A stretch of 64,000 bases of DNA from Cordilura impudica (taxonomy: Eukaryota > Arthropoda > Insecta > Diptera > Scathophagidae), in NCBI GenBank assembly GCA_963682025.1, contig OY821517.1:233871326-233935325 (forward strand). The letters are read 5' to 3'. Shown piece by piece: positions 1 to 10,389 of the stretch (within the stretch, counting starts at the first letter, position 1; every line of letters begins with the position of its first letter). The translations under genes were made by a program, and so were the position numbers. A model generated the notes under the pieces. That model was not told where the DNA came from. It ran no database searches and worked only from the letters and a program-made list of their open reading frames with translations.

Positions 1-1031
1 ATAAAACATCATAATATTAAGAAACTAATTCCCGATTTAACTAACAAAAAATCGTATATAATTCACTATCGAAATCTTCAGCAGTGTATTAGAAATGGTC
101 TAAAATTAGTTAAAATTCATAGAATATTAAGATTTAAACAATCAACTTGGTTGAAACAGTATATCGATTTAAATACCTTTCATCGAACCAATGCCAAAAA
201 TGAATTTGAAAAAAATTTTTTTAAACTTTTAAATAATGCAGTATACGGAAAAACGATGGAAAACGTTGAAAAACGTAAAAATGTGAAAATCGTTAATGCT
301 TGGGAGAGTGAACATAATCGTTTGGGTGCACGAGCTCTTATAGCAAAACCTAATTTCCATAGTTCAAAACATTTTAACGATAATATGATTGCAATTCAAA
401 TGAGTATGGATAGGGTAACGTTTAATAAACCTATATATTTAGGGTTTTCAATTCTAGAACTATCTAAATATAAAATGTATGATTTTCACTATCAGTATAT
501 GCAACCAAAATTTAATGAAAATTTAACATTAAATTATATGGATACTGACTCTTTAATTTACACAATAAGAACAGACGATTTCTATAATGATATTTACAAT
601 GACCTTCATCTAAACTTTGATACATCAGACTATTCAATTAATAATGTTTTCAATTTCCCCTTGCAAAACAAAAAGGTGCTGGGAATGATGAAAGATGAGA
701 ATAATGGTTAGAATTTATTGGGCATCGATCAAAAGTGTATTCAATAGCTGTTGTTGATAAAGAAGAAATCAAAAAAGCTAAAGGTGTAAAAAACTCTGCT
801 TTAAAAAAACTAACTATTAATGATTATCGTAACTGTTTGATAGATAAAACTATATATTATGATAAAATGTATATATTTAAGTCTATTCTACATGAAATTT
901 ATACACAACAAATATCAAAAGTTGTATTAAGTTATGATGATAATAAACGTTATATAAGAGAAGATGGTATTAGTACCTACGCTTGGGGACATTTCAAAAT
1001 AAACAAAAATTGTAATTTAAATAAAATCTAA
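1..1031 (+). pseudogene. Polinton/Maverick protein-primed DNA polymerase B, C-terminal part
   Basis: Family-B DNA polymerase of the protein-primed type, which would copy a Polinton/Maverick element. The frame is open from base 1, so the N-terminus lies outside the window. Residues reading [12 protein letters not shown] (about 229-264) match the template/nucleotide-binding motif, and YMDTDSLIY (about 535-561) is motif C with the catalytic Asp pair. A TAG at 709-711 ends this frame, but homologous sequence continues at once in another frame (EFIGHRSKVYSI from 711, then a KKAKGVK motif near 772-795) to a stop at 1029-1031. So there is one small indel near 705-711. The integrase remnant downstream on the same strand supports the Polinton assignment. 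An adintovirus-like relative cannot be excluded. Coding is A+T rich and clearly decayed. Confidence 0.85.
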
Positions 1032-1098
1032 ATCATACAAAGGAAACTGTTTTTTTTCTTTTACAAAAACAATATTTATTTATACATATTTATAATAG

Positions 1099-1099
<1 letters not shown>

Positions 1100-1132
<33 letters not shown>
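1100..1132. repeat. (AT)n microsatellite
   Basis: Uninterrupted AT dinucleotide run lying between the polymerase and integrase remnants. It may mark the deletion junction that brought the two genes together. Confidence 0.9.
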
Positions 1133-1136
<4 letters not shown>

Positions 1137-1141
1137 CAATT

Positions 1142-1564
1142 TTTGCTTTTTGCAAACAAAATAATTTACAATCACACACACAACACTCGAATGAAAGTTC
1201 TATATTAAAACAAGCCTATAATCATCCCAAAATATATAAATTTGGTAAACTAAAAGTTGGAGATCACGTTCGAATTAGCAAATATAAACGTATTTTTGCA
1301 AAAGGATATACTCCAAACTGGACAACTGAAATTTTTAAAATTCGTACTTTACAGAACACAAACCCCATTACTTATTTATTAGAAGACTATCAAAAGAATC
1401 CGATTGTTGGCGGATTCTATGAAAATGAACTATTGAAGACACATTATCCAAATACACATTTGATTGAAAAAGTTATTAAAACTATGGGACAACAGATGTA
1501 CGTTAAATGGTTGGGATTTTCCAATCAACATAATTCTTGGATCAACAAAGATGAACTTCAATAA
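1142..1564 (+). pseudogene. Polinton/Maverick integrase C-terminal domain plus chromodomain
   Basis: A frame open from at least 1142 to TAA at 1562-1564 encodes the C-terminal part of a retroviral-type (rve) integrase as found in Polintons. Visible pieces are a VGDHVRISKYKR stretch (about 1256-1291), KGYTPNWTTEIFKI (about 1301-1342), a GGFYENELLKT segment (about 1409-1441) and a terminal chromodomain-like block YVKWLGFSNQHNSWI (about 1499-1543). The catalytic DDE core is absent, so this is a 5'-truncated remnant. It follows the polymerase B remnant by about 170 bases on the same strand. In intact Polintons these genes normally lie far apart, so an internal deletion probably joined them. Confidence in the family is good; one origin for both pieces is inference. 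Confidence 0.8.
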
Positions 1565-1816
1565 TATTATATATACTTAAATATGAGATTTATTTTTTAT
1601 TACATTATAAAATTCTCCAAAAAAATTAATAAGTAAAATAAATATAAAAAGTATTGTTTTGATTTGTTTTTAAACGATTAAATTTTTTATCAACTTAGTT
1701 GACTAAGGTTAAGAACAAGCTTTTGTATTCAAACAACTTAATTTGATGTTTTCATAAACTATTTTCACACCGTCGCTGAATCTGATTACATACACACAAT
1801 TTCAAAAAACTTATTG
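1565..1816. other. A+T-rich stretch, nothing recognised
   Basis: Between the integrase remnant and a short tandem duplication. No coding, repeat or RNA signal seen. Confidence 0.5.
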
Positions 1817-1962
1817 GAACATACCAACTGTTTCAAACACACATTCATACATACATATCAATCAAAAACCACAACAGAACTTTTAACAACAGAACATACC
1901 AACTGTTTCAAACACACATTCACACATACATATCAATCAAAACCACAACAGAACTTTTAACA
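1817..1962. repeat. 75-bp unit, two tandem copies
   Basis: The block starting GAACATACCAACTGTTTCA at 1817 recurs at 1892 with only small differences, giving two head-to-tail copies of 75 bp. It is non-coding and probably a simple local duplication. Confidence 0.85.
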
Positions 1963-2040
1963 AAACAGGGTTGATTTTCTTATCGTTTCTGTTACTTTTC
2001 CCATACAAAATTAGTATAACATTTTTGCTCCCTGCTCTTG

Positions 2041-3057
2041 TTTCCAGAACTCTCTTCATTACACTACTTTTTTTCCTTAAAAATAGTTATTTATTTATGG
2101 TGTTTTCTATTGAATATCTTTCCTATGGAAAAAACATTTTCTAATATGCTAAAATCTTCAATTTCATTTTGAGCAATATTTACAATGTAGTTTTTCAGAA
2201 TTTTTACAATTATTATTAAGATTATAGCTATTATTCCTATTAACCTTATCATGTTGGAAAAAAAATTTTTATATATATGTTTGTTTCCTATTTTTGCCAC
2301 GAGCGAGTTATCGCTTACTGGCCCTACGATTGCGGATTAGACGCACCTCGTTTACAAAGAAAATTTTTTATCAATAGTATTAATATGATTAACGTGTTTT
2401 TATTTGTTTCTTCTGCTTGTTTATGTCGCCTTCCACATCGGCAGCATCATTGAGTTTTTCAGTAAAGATTCAGTGTCATCCTCTTGTTTCAATTCAATTC
2501 AGTAATATCCTTCATTGTTAATGGTTAGGGTCCAATTTTCATCTTTTCTTCTCTTGGCAACGCAGCTGACGGAACTTGAGTCGGTCTACGTCAGGACAAT
2601 ATTTATTATTTCTGGTGCAAAATATTCAAGCACTCAGTTTTCGTTTTTATCCTTTATCAGGATTATTTATTATGGTGCATTTAAGAACTATATGGTTGGT
2701 CCAATCGTATAGCACATCAACTAGTGCAGTCAAGCACTTTTAATTTGGCAGGATCGCCATATAGTGTTCAAACGGATTGTTTTTGATTATTATTTTAGGT
2801 GCTACTCATAAAATAAAACACACTTTGCATTTTTGGTTAGTGTTCCAAATCAGTCACGATTTAGAACTTTTTTATTTTCGCAAAACAGTTGCTTATAAAT
2901 ACCCTATGAGAAGTTCTAGACTTCTGCTCTAAGAGTGACTTTCTAAAGTACACTCAATAACTTAAATTCTAAGAGCGACTTTCTGAAGTACACTCAATAA
3001 CTCTAAATATTATCAATGCATTTTTGATTGGGTGGAGTCTCTCTCTATGTTAGTTTT
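2041..3057 (-). mobile_element. Ty3/Gypsy LTR and leader, inverted copy, first part
   Basis: The reverse complement aligns with about 56735-57860 of the Gypsy element near the right end of the window. Shared blocks are the paired TTGAGTGTACTTTAGAAAGTC motifs, the TATTTATAAGC TATA-like box (reverse complement at about 2890-2900), the CCTGCCAAATTAAAAGTGC block and the conserved GCGATAACTCGCTCGTGGC block near 2290-2313. The copy stops at about 2041, before gag. Its other part lies at 7147-7400, across the inserted element A. A reading frame starting with GTG (2300 down to 2091) encodes a hydrophobic peptide; see findings. The exact LTR ends could not be fixed because no second LTR is present on either copy. 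Confidence 0.75.
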
Positions 3058-3215
3058 TATACCCTCCACTCCAGTGTGCAGAGGGTATATATAAGTTTGT
3101 CATTCCGTTTGTAATAATTAGAAAAAAAAATCTGGACCCCATAAAATATATATATTTGTGATCCTTATAACAAGCGGAGTTGATATAGCGATGTCCGTCT
3201 GTCCGTCTGTGGAAA
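3058..3215 (+). repeat. 5' terminus with mini-me core, (TA)n and (GTCY)n
   Basis: TACCCTC...GAGGGTA forms a short terminal palindrome. It is followed by TTTGTCATTCCGTTTGTAA, a TA run, a conserved GAGTTGATATAGCGATG block and GTCCGTCT repeats. The same block opens the elements at 30826, 34610 and 38377 (plus) and those ending at 47326 and 48099 (minus). Copy number of the GTCCGTCT unit varies, being larger in D1. Confidence 0.85.
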
Positions 3216-4086
3216 TCACGATGACGGCTTCAATCGGGCAACTAGGTTGCTCGTTGGTATAAAAAATGATTTAGTAACATCCTGAAAAGTTTGCTATTTA
3301 AAATCGTCCAAATCGGTTTATCTGGTCCCGAGAATTGAACGATGGAGTAAAAAAGTATTGAAAAAATATGATTTGACTATGTTGTTCTTGTCACGATAAC
3401 GTTCTCAATAGGACAGCTAGGGCGCTTGTTGTTAGTGAGAATGATACACCAACATCACGAGAAGGTTCCTGTTTTTTAAATCGTGACAATAGGTTCATAG
3501 ATGCCGAGAAATCACTGAAAAGGTAAAAAAATATGATGTTTTCCTCTATTGTTATTCTAAATTTTGTATTTTGTCACAGCTGTACTTGTTGTTTTTATGG
3601 TCGTTGTGGTAGTAATATAAAAATTCACCAATATCAACATTTTATGGTGTAATATTTAAGTTAGTTAATTAATAAAAGAAACTATATAAAATCATTATCA
3701 ATATTCTGCGATTTTTATAAGATCACAAAATATTACAAATTGATACATACAGACTACTGTTGCAAATATCAAAATACTATAAATAACATTCATATATTCT
3801 GTATATGTATTTCGATTATAAGCGCATATTAAAAATAATAAAATATAAATTATTTTATTTATACAAAATATTGTAATTTTTAGGGTTGCAAAAAATAGTA
3901 TGATTTTAAGGGTTCTACTTTTAGTACATACTTGCATTTGAAAGTAGTATTGAAACCATAAAATTCTACCCTGTTAAAAATTGGTGTTTAAAAAAAAATT
4001 TTTCTCAGATGATAATAATATAATGTCAATAATATTTAATTATAATACATTTTTAAAATTTATTATTTAATGTTTGGCGCAACCAA

Positions 4087-4335
4087 ACGCCATTCCCGGA
4101 CTACCGAGAATTTAATGCACGAGTTATTCCGCATTAGGAATAATCGCGGAGCTCAACTCAATCAAAGTGCAATGATTAAGCCTCGCTCTGGCAAACAAGT
4201 GTTCATGCTTCCCTTTTCACAAACGCCATTCCCAACTACCAAAAATTGTAGGCACGAGCTATCCACATCAGGAATAGTCGCGGGCTCAACTCAATCAAAG
4301 TGCAATGGTTAAGCATCGCCCTGGGAAGCATATAT
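4087..4335 (+). repeat. GC-richer dimer of about 136 bp inside element A
   Basis: ACGCCATTCCC at 4087 recurs at 4223, and both units contain CTCAACTCAATCAAAGTGCA. The block is conserved, inverted, at about 46040-46310 in A'. An 80-codon frame spans it in both copies, but I recognise no protein and see no independent sign of coding. Confidence 0.7.
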
Positions 4336-4553
4336 TCATTCATTTCTTAGCACAAACCGAACTTCTTATGGCACATTAAAAATAAACTAATTGAGAAGTA
4401 CAATTCATCATTACGCTGTGTTATAATACTATTTTCTTATTTTACTACTAGCTAGTAAACAAAGTGATCGTATCATTGTAAACGAAATAGAATTGAAATT
4501 GTGTGCAGATTTGTTTTACTTAAAAAACTGTTTCTACAGATAGTGAATAAAAT

Positions 4554-4919
4554 CCCAATAAACATTTTATGCAATAAGTGATCATGTGGAGTCTTTTTTG
4601 ACTCCTCTGTGCTATTAAAACAGCATAAATGCGCTCTTTTTCTGATCACAAAATATTCTTTTGTTGGGAGGAAATATTACCTTACCCCCGACTCATCTTG
4701 AGAACCTTTTTTATCCAATTTTCTGATTAATTTCGACTTATTTTTGAGTCATATTTAATGTCATTTTTCTATAAATCACTTTTTAAGCGTAAGCAAAAAT
4801 CATTTCTTAATCTTTTTCTAATACCGCATGTGATTAATCAGTTTTTAATCATCAAAAGTGCTCGAAGAAGAAACAGTAACATGATTTTTGTTAAAACAAT
4901 CTTCGAAATGATTACTGGG
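4554..4919. mobile_element. MITE-like insertion with CCCARTAA termini
   Basis: The left end reads CCCAATAAACATTTT and the right end, reverse-complemented, CCCAGTAATCATTTC, an imperfect terminal inverted repeat of about 15 bp. There is no coding. It is present in both A and A', so it is older than their amplification. Similar termini bound a block in the D units. The superfamily is not established. Confidence 0.45.
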
Positions 4920-4980
4920 ATATCGTATATTTTTGTTTACACACACATATACATAATGGCACCAGTTAGCCGAACTCTCT

Positions 4981-5612
4981 CATGAAACACATAGACGACA
5001 GCGGCTACACGACTACAGCCTGTCAAAAATAAAATACACACGTTTATATGAAAACGATTATTTTGACACCAACACAGCTACACGACTACACGACAGCGGC
5101 TACACGACTACAGCCTGTCAAAAATAAAATACACACGTTTATATGAAAATGACTACATGACCACTTTTGCTGCTGTAGTCAACTTAGGCTAATTTCTGTG
5201 GCTACAAAATAAAAATAGTGTTGACAATATAACAAAATATGTAAAAGATATGAAATATTTTATTTTGTTGAAAAAATTAATCGCAAAATGAAATGCTATA
5301 ATAATTCTATTAATAAGTAAATTTATTTATTTATTTTTACGTTATAATAATGCATTATAAATAAGTAATATATTTAAGACAATTTTATATAGAATCATAC
5401 ATGTTTTTCTATTTTAATAAAGTTAAAAAAAAATATAATTGGCACTACTGAAATAAAAATGATTTTGTATAAAAACAGCTGTTTATATTGTTGTTATATG
5501 TTGCTGTCGTTTTCAAAAAAAAAAATAAGTAGTTGACTACACGACTACAATTGTAGCCAGCAGCATTTGTATCCATGTGTTTGTGTAGCCTCTGTCGTCT
5601 ATGTGTTTCATG
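4981..5612. mobile_element. MITE with CATGAAACACATAGACGACAG terminal inverted repeats
   Basis: Long terminal inverted repeats: CATGAAACACATAGACGAC at the left and its complement at 5590-5612, with GTAGCC/GGCTAC sequence just inside. In this copy a 95-bp segment (about 4994-5088) is duplicated at 5089-5152. The inverted copy in A' (about 44822-45392) has a single unit. Related partial copies lie at about 32270-32577, 36040-36346 and 56228-56480. Non-coding and non-autonomous. Confidence 0.7.
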
Positions 5613-6030
5613 CATAAGTAACAATTTAATTTAGTCTTATGAAAGCTTTTGAACAAAGCAGATATACTTCGCATTGTTTTGTGAAATCTTACATTGTTTT
5701 TTAATAGGTACCAGTGATGCCAGGAGATTTTTACAGAAATCTCTACGCTAATGAAAAAAAATCCCTTTTTTTCCCTACACCCACTTTTTTTCTTTACATT
5801 TTTCCCTACACTACTTTTTTCAATTTTTCAAAAAAAAAAAATTATTTTTAATTTGTTAATTTTCAATTTCAATAATGCAAAAATAACATAAAAACGAAAA
5901 AAATATCATAAAAAATAAGATAAGAATATCATTAGTATTACATAAAAGCAGGAATCGGACATTTTTCTAAAATCAATTATGTTTACATTTATAATATTTT
6001 AATATTCTTTTTATTTACAAACTTACTTAA

Positions 6031-6515
6031 GGTGCTATTACACGAAGTGTTTTTTACATATGTACTGTCACTTTTTTTTATCCATATGAAATTCCTCATG
6101 TCTGTCAAAATTGTCTTTTACATACGATTCATAATTTTTGCTATCACACGTGCATACGTATTTCCGTATGACATAACCTCTAAGTGTAAACAACAGCTGA
6201 TTTAATTTGTGAATTTACAAAAATTTATTGTTAAAAAAAGGATATATATTTTTTAATTGTTAATACTAAACAATTTATTTTTCTTTCAATATTAATCTTT
6301 AAAATTTACTCTGTTTTTCTTTCGCCACAAGCAGTGTTGTATTTTCATGTTTGTCATGCAAAAATAGAACCTGTTCTAATTGAAAAATGTACATGTGACT
6401 TTCTTCATGTATTGTACATAAACAATGTTTCATATGTATCACACGATGTGTACAACTTTTGTTGTGGGAAAATTTGACAGTACATACGTAAAAAACACAT
6501 CATGTAATAGCACCT
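6031..6515. mobile_element. TTAA-targeting MITE, GGTGCTATTACA family, copy 1
   Basis: Terminal inverted repeats of about 40 bp (GGTGCTATTACACGAAGTG and complement), flanked by TTAA at 6027-6030 and 6516-6519. Further copies lie at 39890-40379 and, inverted, at 43745-44229. TTAA target duplication is typical of piggyBac-type elements, but no transposase is present to confirm this. Confidence 0.75.
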
Positions 6516-7094
6516 TTAATATAATCGAAGAGATCTACAAAGATGGCGTACTTATGTATGTATTAAAAAAAATGCACAAAACAAGTAAACTGCACAAAAG
6601 TGTTTTTTACTTGTCATTCTTATTAAAGAAGCCACGTATTTACTATCTCCATATTATAGAGTTATTACCAGATTTAAAAAAGATAGATATTTTTAATTTT
6701 AAAGTTTAAAATTGAAACGTATATAATATTAAGTTGTTAAAAAAAAATTTTCAAAAAATCCTTACAATTCGACAAAAGTAAGAAATCTTTTGCATTAAAC
6801 ACATAGACGCAAATCCATTTATCGATGCGTTACAAATGGAATGTCATAATAAGATCGAAAAAATAAAACTGATTAACGCTAGTGCTTTTAAAATATAAGA
6901 CATGGTCAAGTATTCCGAAAAAGATCCGAAATTTAAAAATATATTTTGTTTAATATCTTCTATTGACTTTAAAATTGTTAAACGTAAATGCTGAAAATTC
7001 AGAGTATTTGTTGTAATAAATTACTAAATTGAGCAAATTGTTTACATTTTCAAATATTTTATCTAAATTTGTTACAAATAGTGCAAGAAAACCT

Positions 7095-7146
7095 AGGTGG
7101 AGGGTATCAAAGATTCGGCATAGCCGAATTTTACACTCCTACTTGT
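7095..7146 (+). repeat. 3' terminus of DINE-like element with hairpin
   Basis: GGTGGAGGGTATCAAAG, then stem ATTCGGC / loop ATA / stem GCCGAAT, then TTTACACTCCTACTTGT. The same terminus occurs at 43022-43073 and 52281-52332 (plus) and, reversed, at 8299-8351, 25037-25087 and 43114-43168. The loop varies (ATA, ACA, TAT, TGT) while the stem is kept. Confidence 0.85.
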
Positions 7147-7400
7147 TATTTACAGAGTTTTACTTTTAACTCTAATTTAATTGGATGTTGTGTAAATAGA
7201 AACTGCATGTGAGCCAATTTCCTCATTCAAAATAAAATCAAAACAAATGTTAATGGGTCACTAGTTTCAATGGCATTAGTCAATTGTGTTGGCGGTTTAC
7301 CCCAAAAACTATATGATTATTACTCATGTTACTAAAGAAAAGAAACAGCGACTCAACCGTACCACAAAGCATTGTTGTATGCATGGCGTTTTTATATACA
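7147..7400 (-). mobile_element. Ty3/Gypsy LTR, inverted copy, second part
   Basis: The reverse complement aligns with about 56500-56735, for example TGACCCATTAA and CATGCAGTTTCTATTT. It continues the LTR copy that is interrupted by element A. Its outer boundary next to the LINE fragment is uncertain. Confidence 0.65.
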
Positions 7401-8297
7401 TTAACATTCAACATTTCGAATGTACGAGGTTTGTTAAGAAAGATGTCGATGTTAATACACTGAAGCACGTTAATTTCAAGTTAGGTGTATCACCAAGCTT
7501 TTATGATGAAATTTTAAAATCTACCTTATGGCCCGCGAATATAAAAATTCGCCCTTTTCTGTTTTTTCCAAAAAAACCGGCGGAACTGCCAAATATGTCG
7601 TAAATAATATTCAGTTACCCCAGTCAAATTGTAAATCTAATAAAAGAAATTGCAGCTATTCAGTATATTATCAAAATGCAAGTGGTATTATAAGTAAAGC
7701 TACTCAATTTTGCTTTGCTTCTTCTTTAAGTGAATATGACATAATTGTCATAACTGAAACTTGGAAGAATTCTTGATTTGTTTTTTGTATCAAATATATT
7801 AAGAACATCTTGTAATTTATGTTTAAACCCCATTTCTAGGAATACTGTGCATCACAAAGCAATGGTGATAGATTTTGAATTTTACGTTTTCGAAAAAGAG
7901 GCTTCTTGTGGCACCAAATCTTACAGTTTCTTAAAGAGTAATTATCCAGCATTAAATGATTTTTTTGCGTCTGTTGACTGGTCAACAATTTTCTATTGCA
8001 ATGATTCAGATGAAATACTTAAATTTTTATATGATAAAATTGATTATGCGGTTTCCGTGATGGTGCCTTCTATGACAACATCTCAAGGTAAAAATAGAAG
8101 GCTTAATAACCTAAAAAACGTCAAAAAAAAGCTTTGAAAACATATAAAAAAAGTAAAGAAAATGTTGATTTAAGATATTTTCAACAAATTAGGCGTGAAT
8201 TCGAATTTTTACATAGCTATTTGTATAAGCAATATATATTAAACATGGAAAATAAGCTTAGCTCTGATCCTTCTGCATTTTGGAATTTCATAAATAA
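7400..8297 (+). pseudogene. LINE fragment (CR1/Jockey superfamily), ORF1 end and EEP endonuclease
   Basis: Decayed non-LTR retrotransposon. About 7430-7580 reads like the end of a LINE ORF1 (HVNFKLGVSPSFYDEILKS then a LWP motif). At about 7655-7775, YYQNASGIISKAT ... YDIIVITETW is the N-terminal signature of an EEP-type endonuclease, with the TETW Glu. A stop and a deletion follow. At about 7850-8137 an endonuclease end (VHHKAMVIDF) leads into the linker before the RT, and 8134-8297 reads SDPSAFWNFINKT, typical just upstream of the RT domain. It stops where a DINE-like 3' end begins at 8299. At least three frame breaks; RT absent. Confidence 0.65.
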
Positions 8298-8298
8298 A

Positions 8299-8358
8299 AC
8301 AAGTAAGAGTGTTAAATTCGGCTGTGCCGAATTTTTTGATACCCTCCACCTGAGTCTT
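8299..8358 (-). mobile_element. DINE-like 3' end running into a satellite
   Basis: ACAAGTAAGAGTGTTAAATTCGGC... on the plus strand is the reversed 3' terminus with hairpin and ACCCTCCACC. It interrupts the LINE fragment. About 50 bases inside, the sequence turns into a 7-bp satellite, so the satellite may have grown inside this element. Its 5' end was not found. Confidence 0.65.
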
Positions 8359-8786
8359 TAATTTTTAATTTTTAATTTTATAATTTTTAATATATAATTT
8401 TTAATTTTTAATTTTTAAGTTTTAATTTTTAATTTTTGATTTTTAATTCCTAATTTTTAATTTTTAATTTTTGGTTTTTAGTTTTTAATTTTTAATTTTT
8501 AATTTTTAATTTTTAATTTTTAATTTTTAATTTTTAATTTTTAATTTTTAATTTTTAATTTTTAATTTTTAATTTTTAATTTTTAATTTTTAATTTTTAA
8601 TTTTTAATTTTTAATTTTTAATTTTTAATTTTTAATTTTTAATTTTTAATTTTTAATTTTTAATTTTTAATTTTTAATTTTTAATTTTTAATTTTTAATT
8701 TTTAATTTTTAATTTTTAATTTTTAATTTTAAATTTTAATTTTAATTTTAATTTTTTATTTTTTATTTTTAATTTTTAATTATTAA
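8359..8786. repeat. (AATTTTT)n 7-bp satellite
   Basis: Nearly uniform 7-base period, slightly degenerate at both edges. Helitron copy 1 begins at 8787, and a related 7-bp array resumes at 11788, so the Helitron landed inside a satellite. Confidence 0.9.
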
Positions 8787-8800
8787 TCTATATATATAAA

Positions 8801-10165
8801 ATTCATTTTCTGTTTGTTTGTTTGTTTGTTTGTTTGTTTGTTTGTTTGACCGCTATACAAATTTTTGTTTTTCAACGGATTTTCCTGAAATTTTGTACAC
8901 ACGATCTCTATACCCCAGGAAAGGTCGCCATATACTTTTTACCGGCCACGCCTACTTTTACGCCCACTTTTTATGTAAAATTCATTTTCTGTTTTATTCA
9001 TATTTGTTCACTATACAAATTTTTATTTGTTAACAGATTTCTCTGAAATTCGGTACACACGATCCCTGTACTCCAGCTAAGGTCGCCATATACTTTTTAT
9101 CGACCACGCCTACTTTTACGCCCACTTTTTATATACAATTCATTTTCTTCTTTTTGGTATATTTGTTCGGTATACAAATTTTTATTTTTCAACGCATTTC
9201 TCTGAAATTTGGTACACACGATCTTTGTACCTCAGGCCAGGTCACCGGGTGATTCTTGCGGCCACACCTACTTTTACGCCCACTTTTTGTATACAATTTG
9301 TTTTCTGTTTTTTGGTATATTTGTTTGCTATACAAATTTTTGTTTTTCAACGGAATTCTCTGAAATTTGGTACACACGACCTCTGTACTCCACCTAAGGT
9401 CGCCATATGCTTCGTACCGGCCACGCCTACTTTAACGCCCACTTTTTGTATACAATTCATTTTGTTTTTTGGTATATTTGTTCGCTATACAAATTTTTAT
9501 TTTTCAACCGATTTCTCTGAAATTTGGTACACACGATCTCTCTCCTCCAGGGAAAGTCGACATATTCTTCGTACCGGTCACGCCTACTATTATGCCCACT
9601 TTTTGTATACAATTCATATTCTGGTTTTAGGTACATTTGTTCGCTACATAATTTTTTTAACGGATTGAAATTTGCTACACACGATCTCTGTACTCCAGAG
9701 AGGTCGCCATATGATTCTTGCCGGTCACGCCTACTTCTACGCCCGCTTTTTATACAAAATTAATTTTCTGTTTTTTGGAATATTTGTTCACTATAGAAAT
9801 TTTTATTTTTCAAGGGATGTCTAAAATTTGGTCACACGATCTCTATACTACAGAGAAGGTCACCATATGCTTCTTACAGGCCACGCCTACTTTACGCCAA
9901 CTTCTATGTATATAAAACTTATTTTTTCCTTTTATTTGTTTCTTTATTTGATTGCTATAAAAACTTTTATTTTTCAATGGCTTTCTTCGAAATTTAGTAC
10001 ATATTCCAGGGAAGGTCGCTGTATGATTTTTACCGACCACTCCTAATTTACGCCCAATTTTCTTATAAAATTCATATTTTGTTGTGTGGTATATTTCTTC
10101 CCTATACAAATTTGTACTTTTCAATGGATTTCTCTGAAATTTGGGTTACACGAAAATAACTACAC
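8801..10165 (+). repeat. Nine tandem units of about 158 bp in Helitron copy 1
   Basis: Units start at about 8801, 8980, 9138, 9296, 9455, 9612, 9759, 9917 and 10070 with an ATTCATTTTCTG-like opening, then TATACAAATTTTT, GGTACACACGATCT, GGTCGCCATAT and CCACGCCTACTTTTACGCCC. Several overlapping short frames run through it on both strands; they follow the repeat and are not taken as genes. Confidence 0.85.
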
Positions 10166-10389
10166 GGTGAACAAATTCCCCAAACTTAAAAAAAGGTACC
10201 CAAAAGAAATGAAGAAATTCCCCATTTTTTTTTAATTGAAATAAAAAATGAACTTACTCCCCAAATTCGTTCTTAAATTTTTGCATATTTTTATTTAATG
10301 AATTTTGTTAAATATTTATTTTAGTGAACATTTGCATACTGCTCTCAATATATGTCCAACAATAAATGCATTTAAAATGAGTATTCTTT

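Larger units (their letters stand above)
3058..7146 (+). mobile_element. DINE-1/mini-me-like Helitron-like element A
   Basis: A non-autonomous element of about 4.1 kb. The 5' end is TATACCCTCCACTCC; the 3' end has the subterminal inverse GGTGGAGGGTAT followed by a hairpin (ATTCGGC/GCCGAAT) and ends ACTTGT. This subterminal inverted repeat plus 3' hairpin, with insertion between T and T, is the pattern of Helentron/DINE-1 elements. The first 160 bases hold the mini-me hallmarks: a TA-rich run and (GTCY)n. Removing it restores a Gypsy LTR sequence that aligns without gaps to the copy near 56755. It contains several nested MITEs and no intact gene. Its close relative A' lies inverted at 43114-47326. 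Confidence 0.8.

Noticed and set aside
4070..4312. Conserved 80-codon frame shared with 46063-46305
   Set aside because: Conservation is explained by the whole element A/A' being duplicated; the block is an internal DNA dimer and no protein family is recognised.
6425..6709. 94-codon frame shared with 43551-43835
   Set aside because: It starts inside a MITE terminal repeat and is shared only because A and A' are copies.
8818..10124. Many overlapping frames of 60-150 codons inside the Helitron (and again at 25520-26826)
   Set aside because: They follow the 158-bp tandem units in several frames and on both strands and resemble no protein.
8801..10165. Tandem units with spaced repeats considered as a CRISPR array
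   Set aside because: Units are contiguous 158-bp repeats without unique spacers, in a eukaryotic Helitron.
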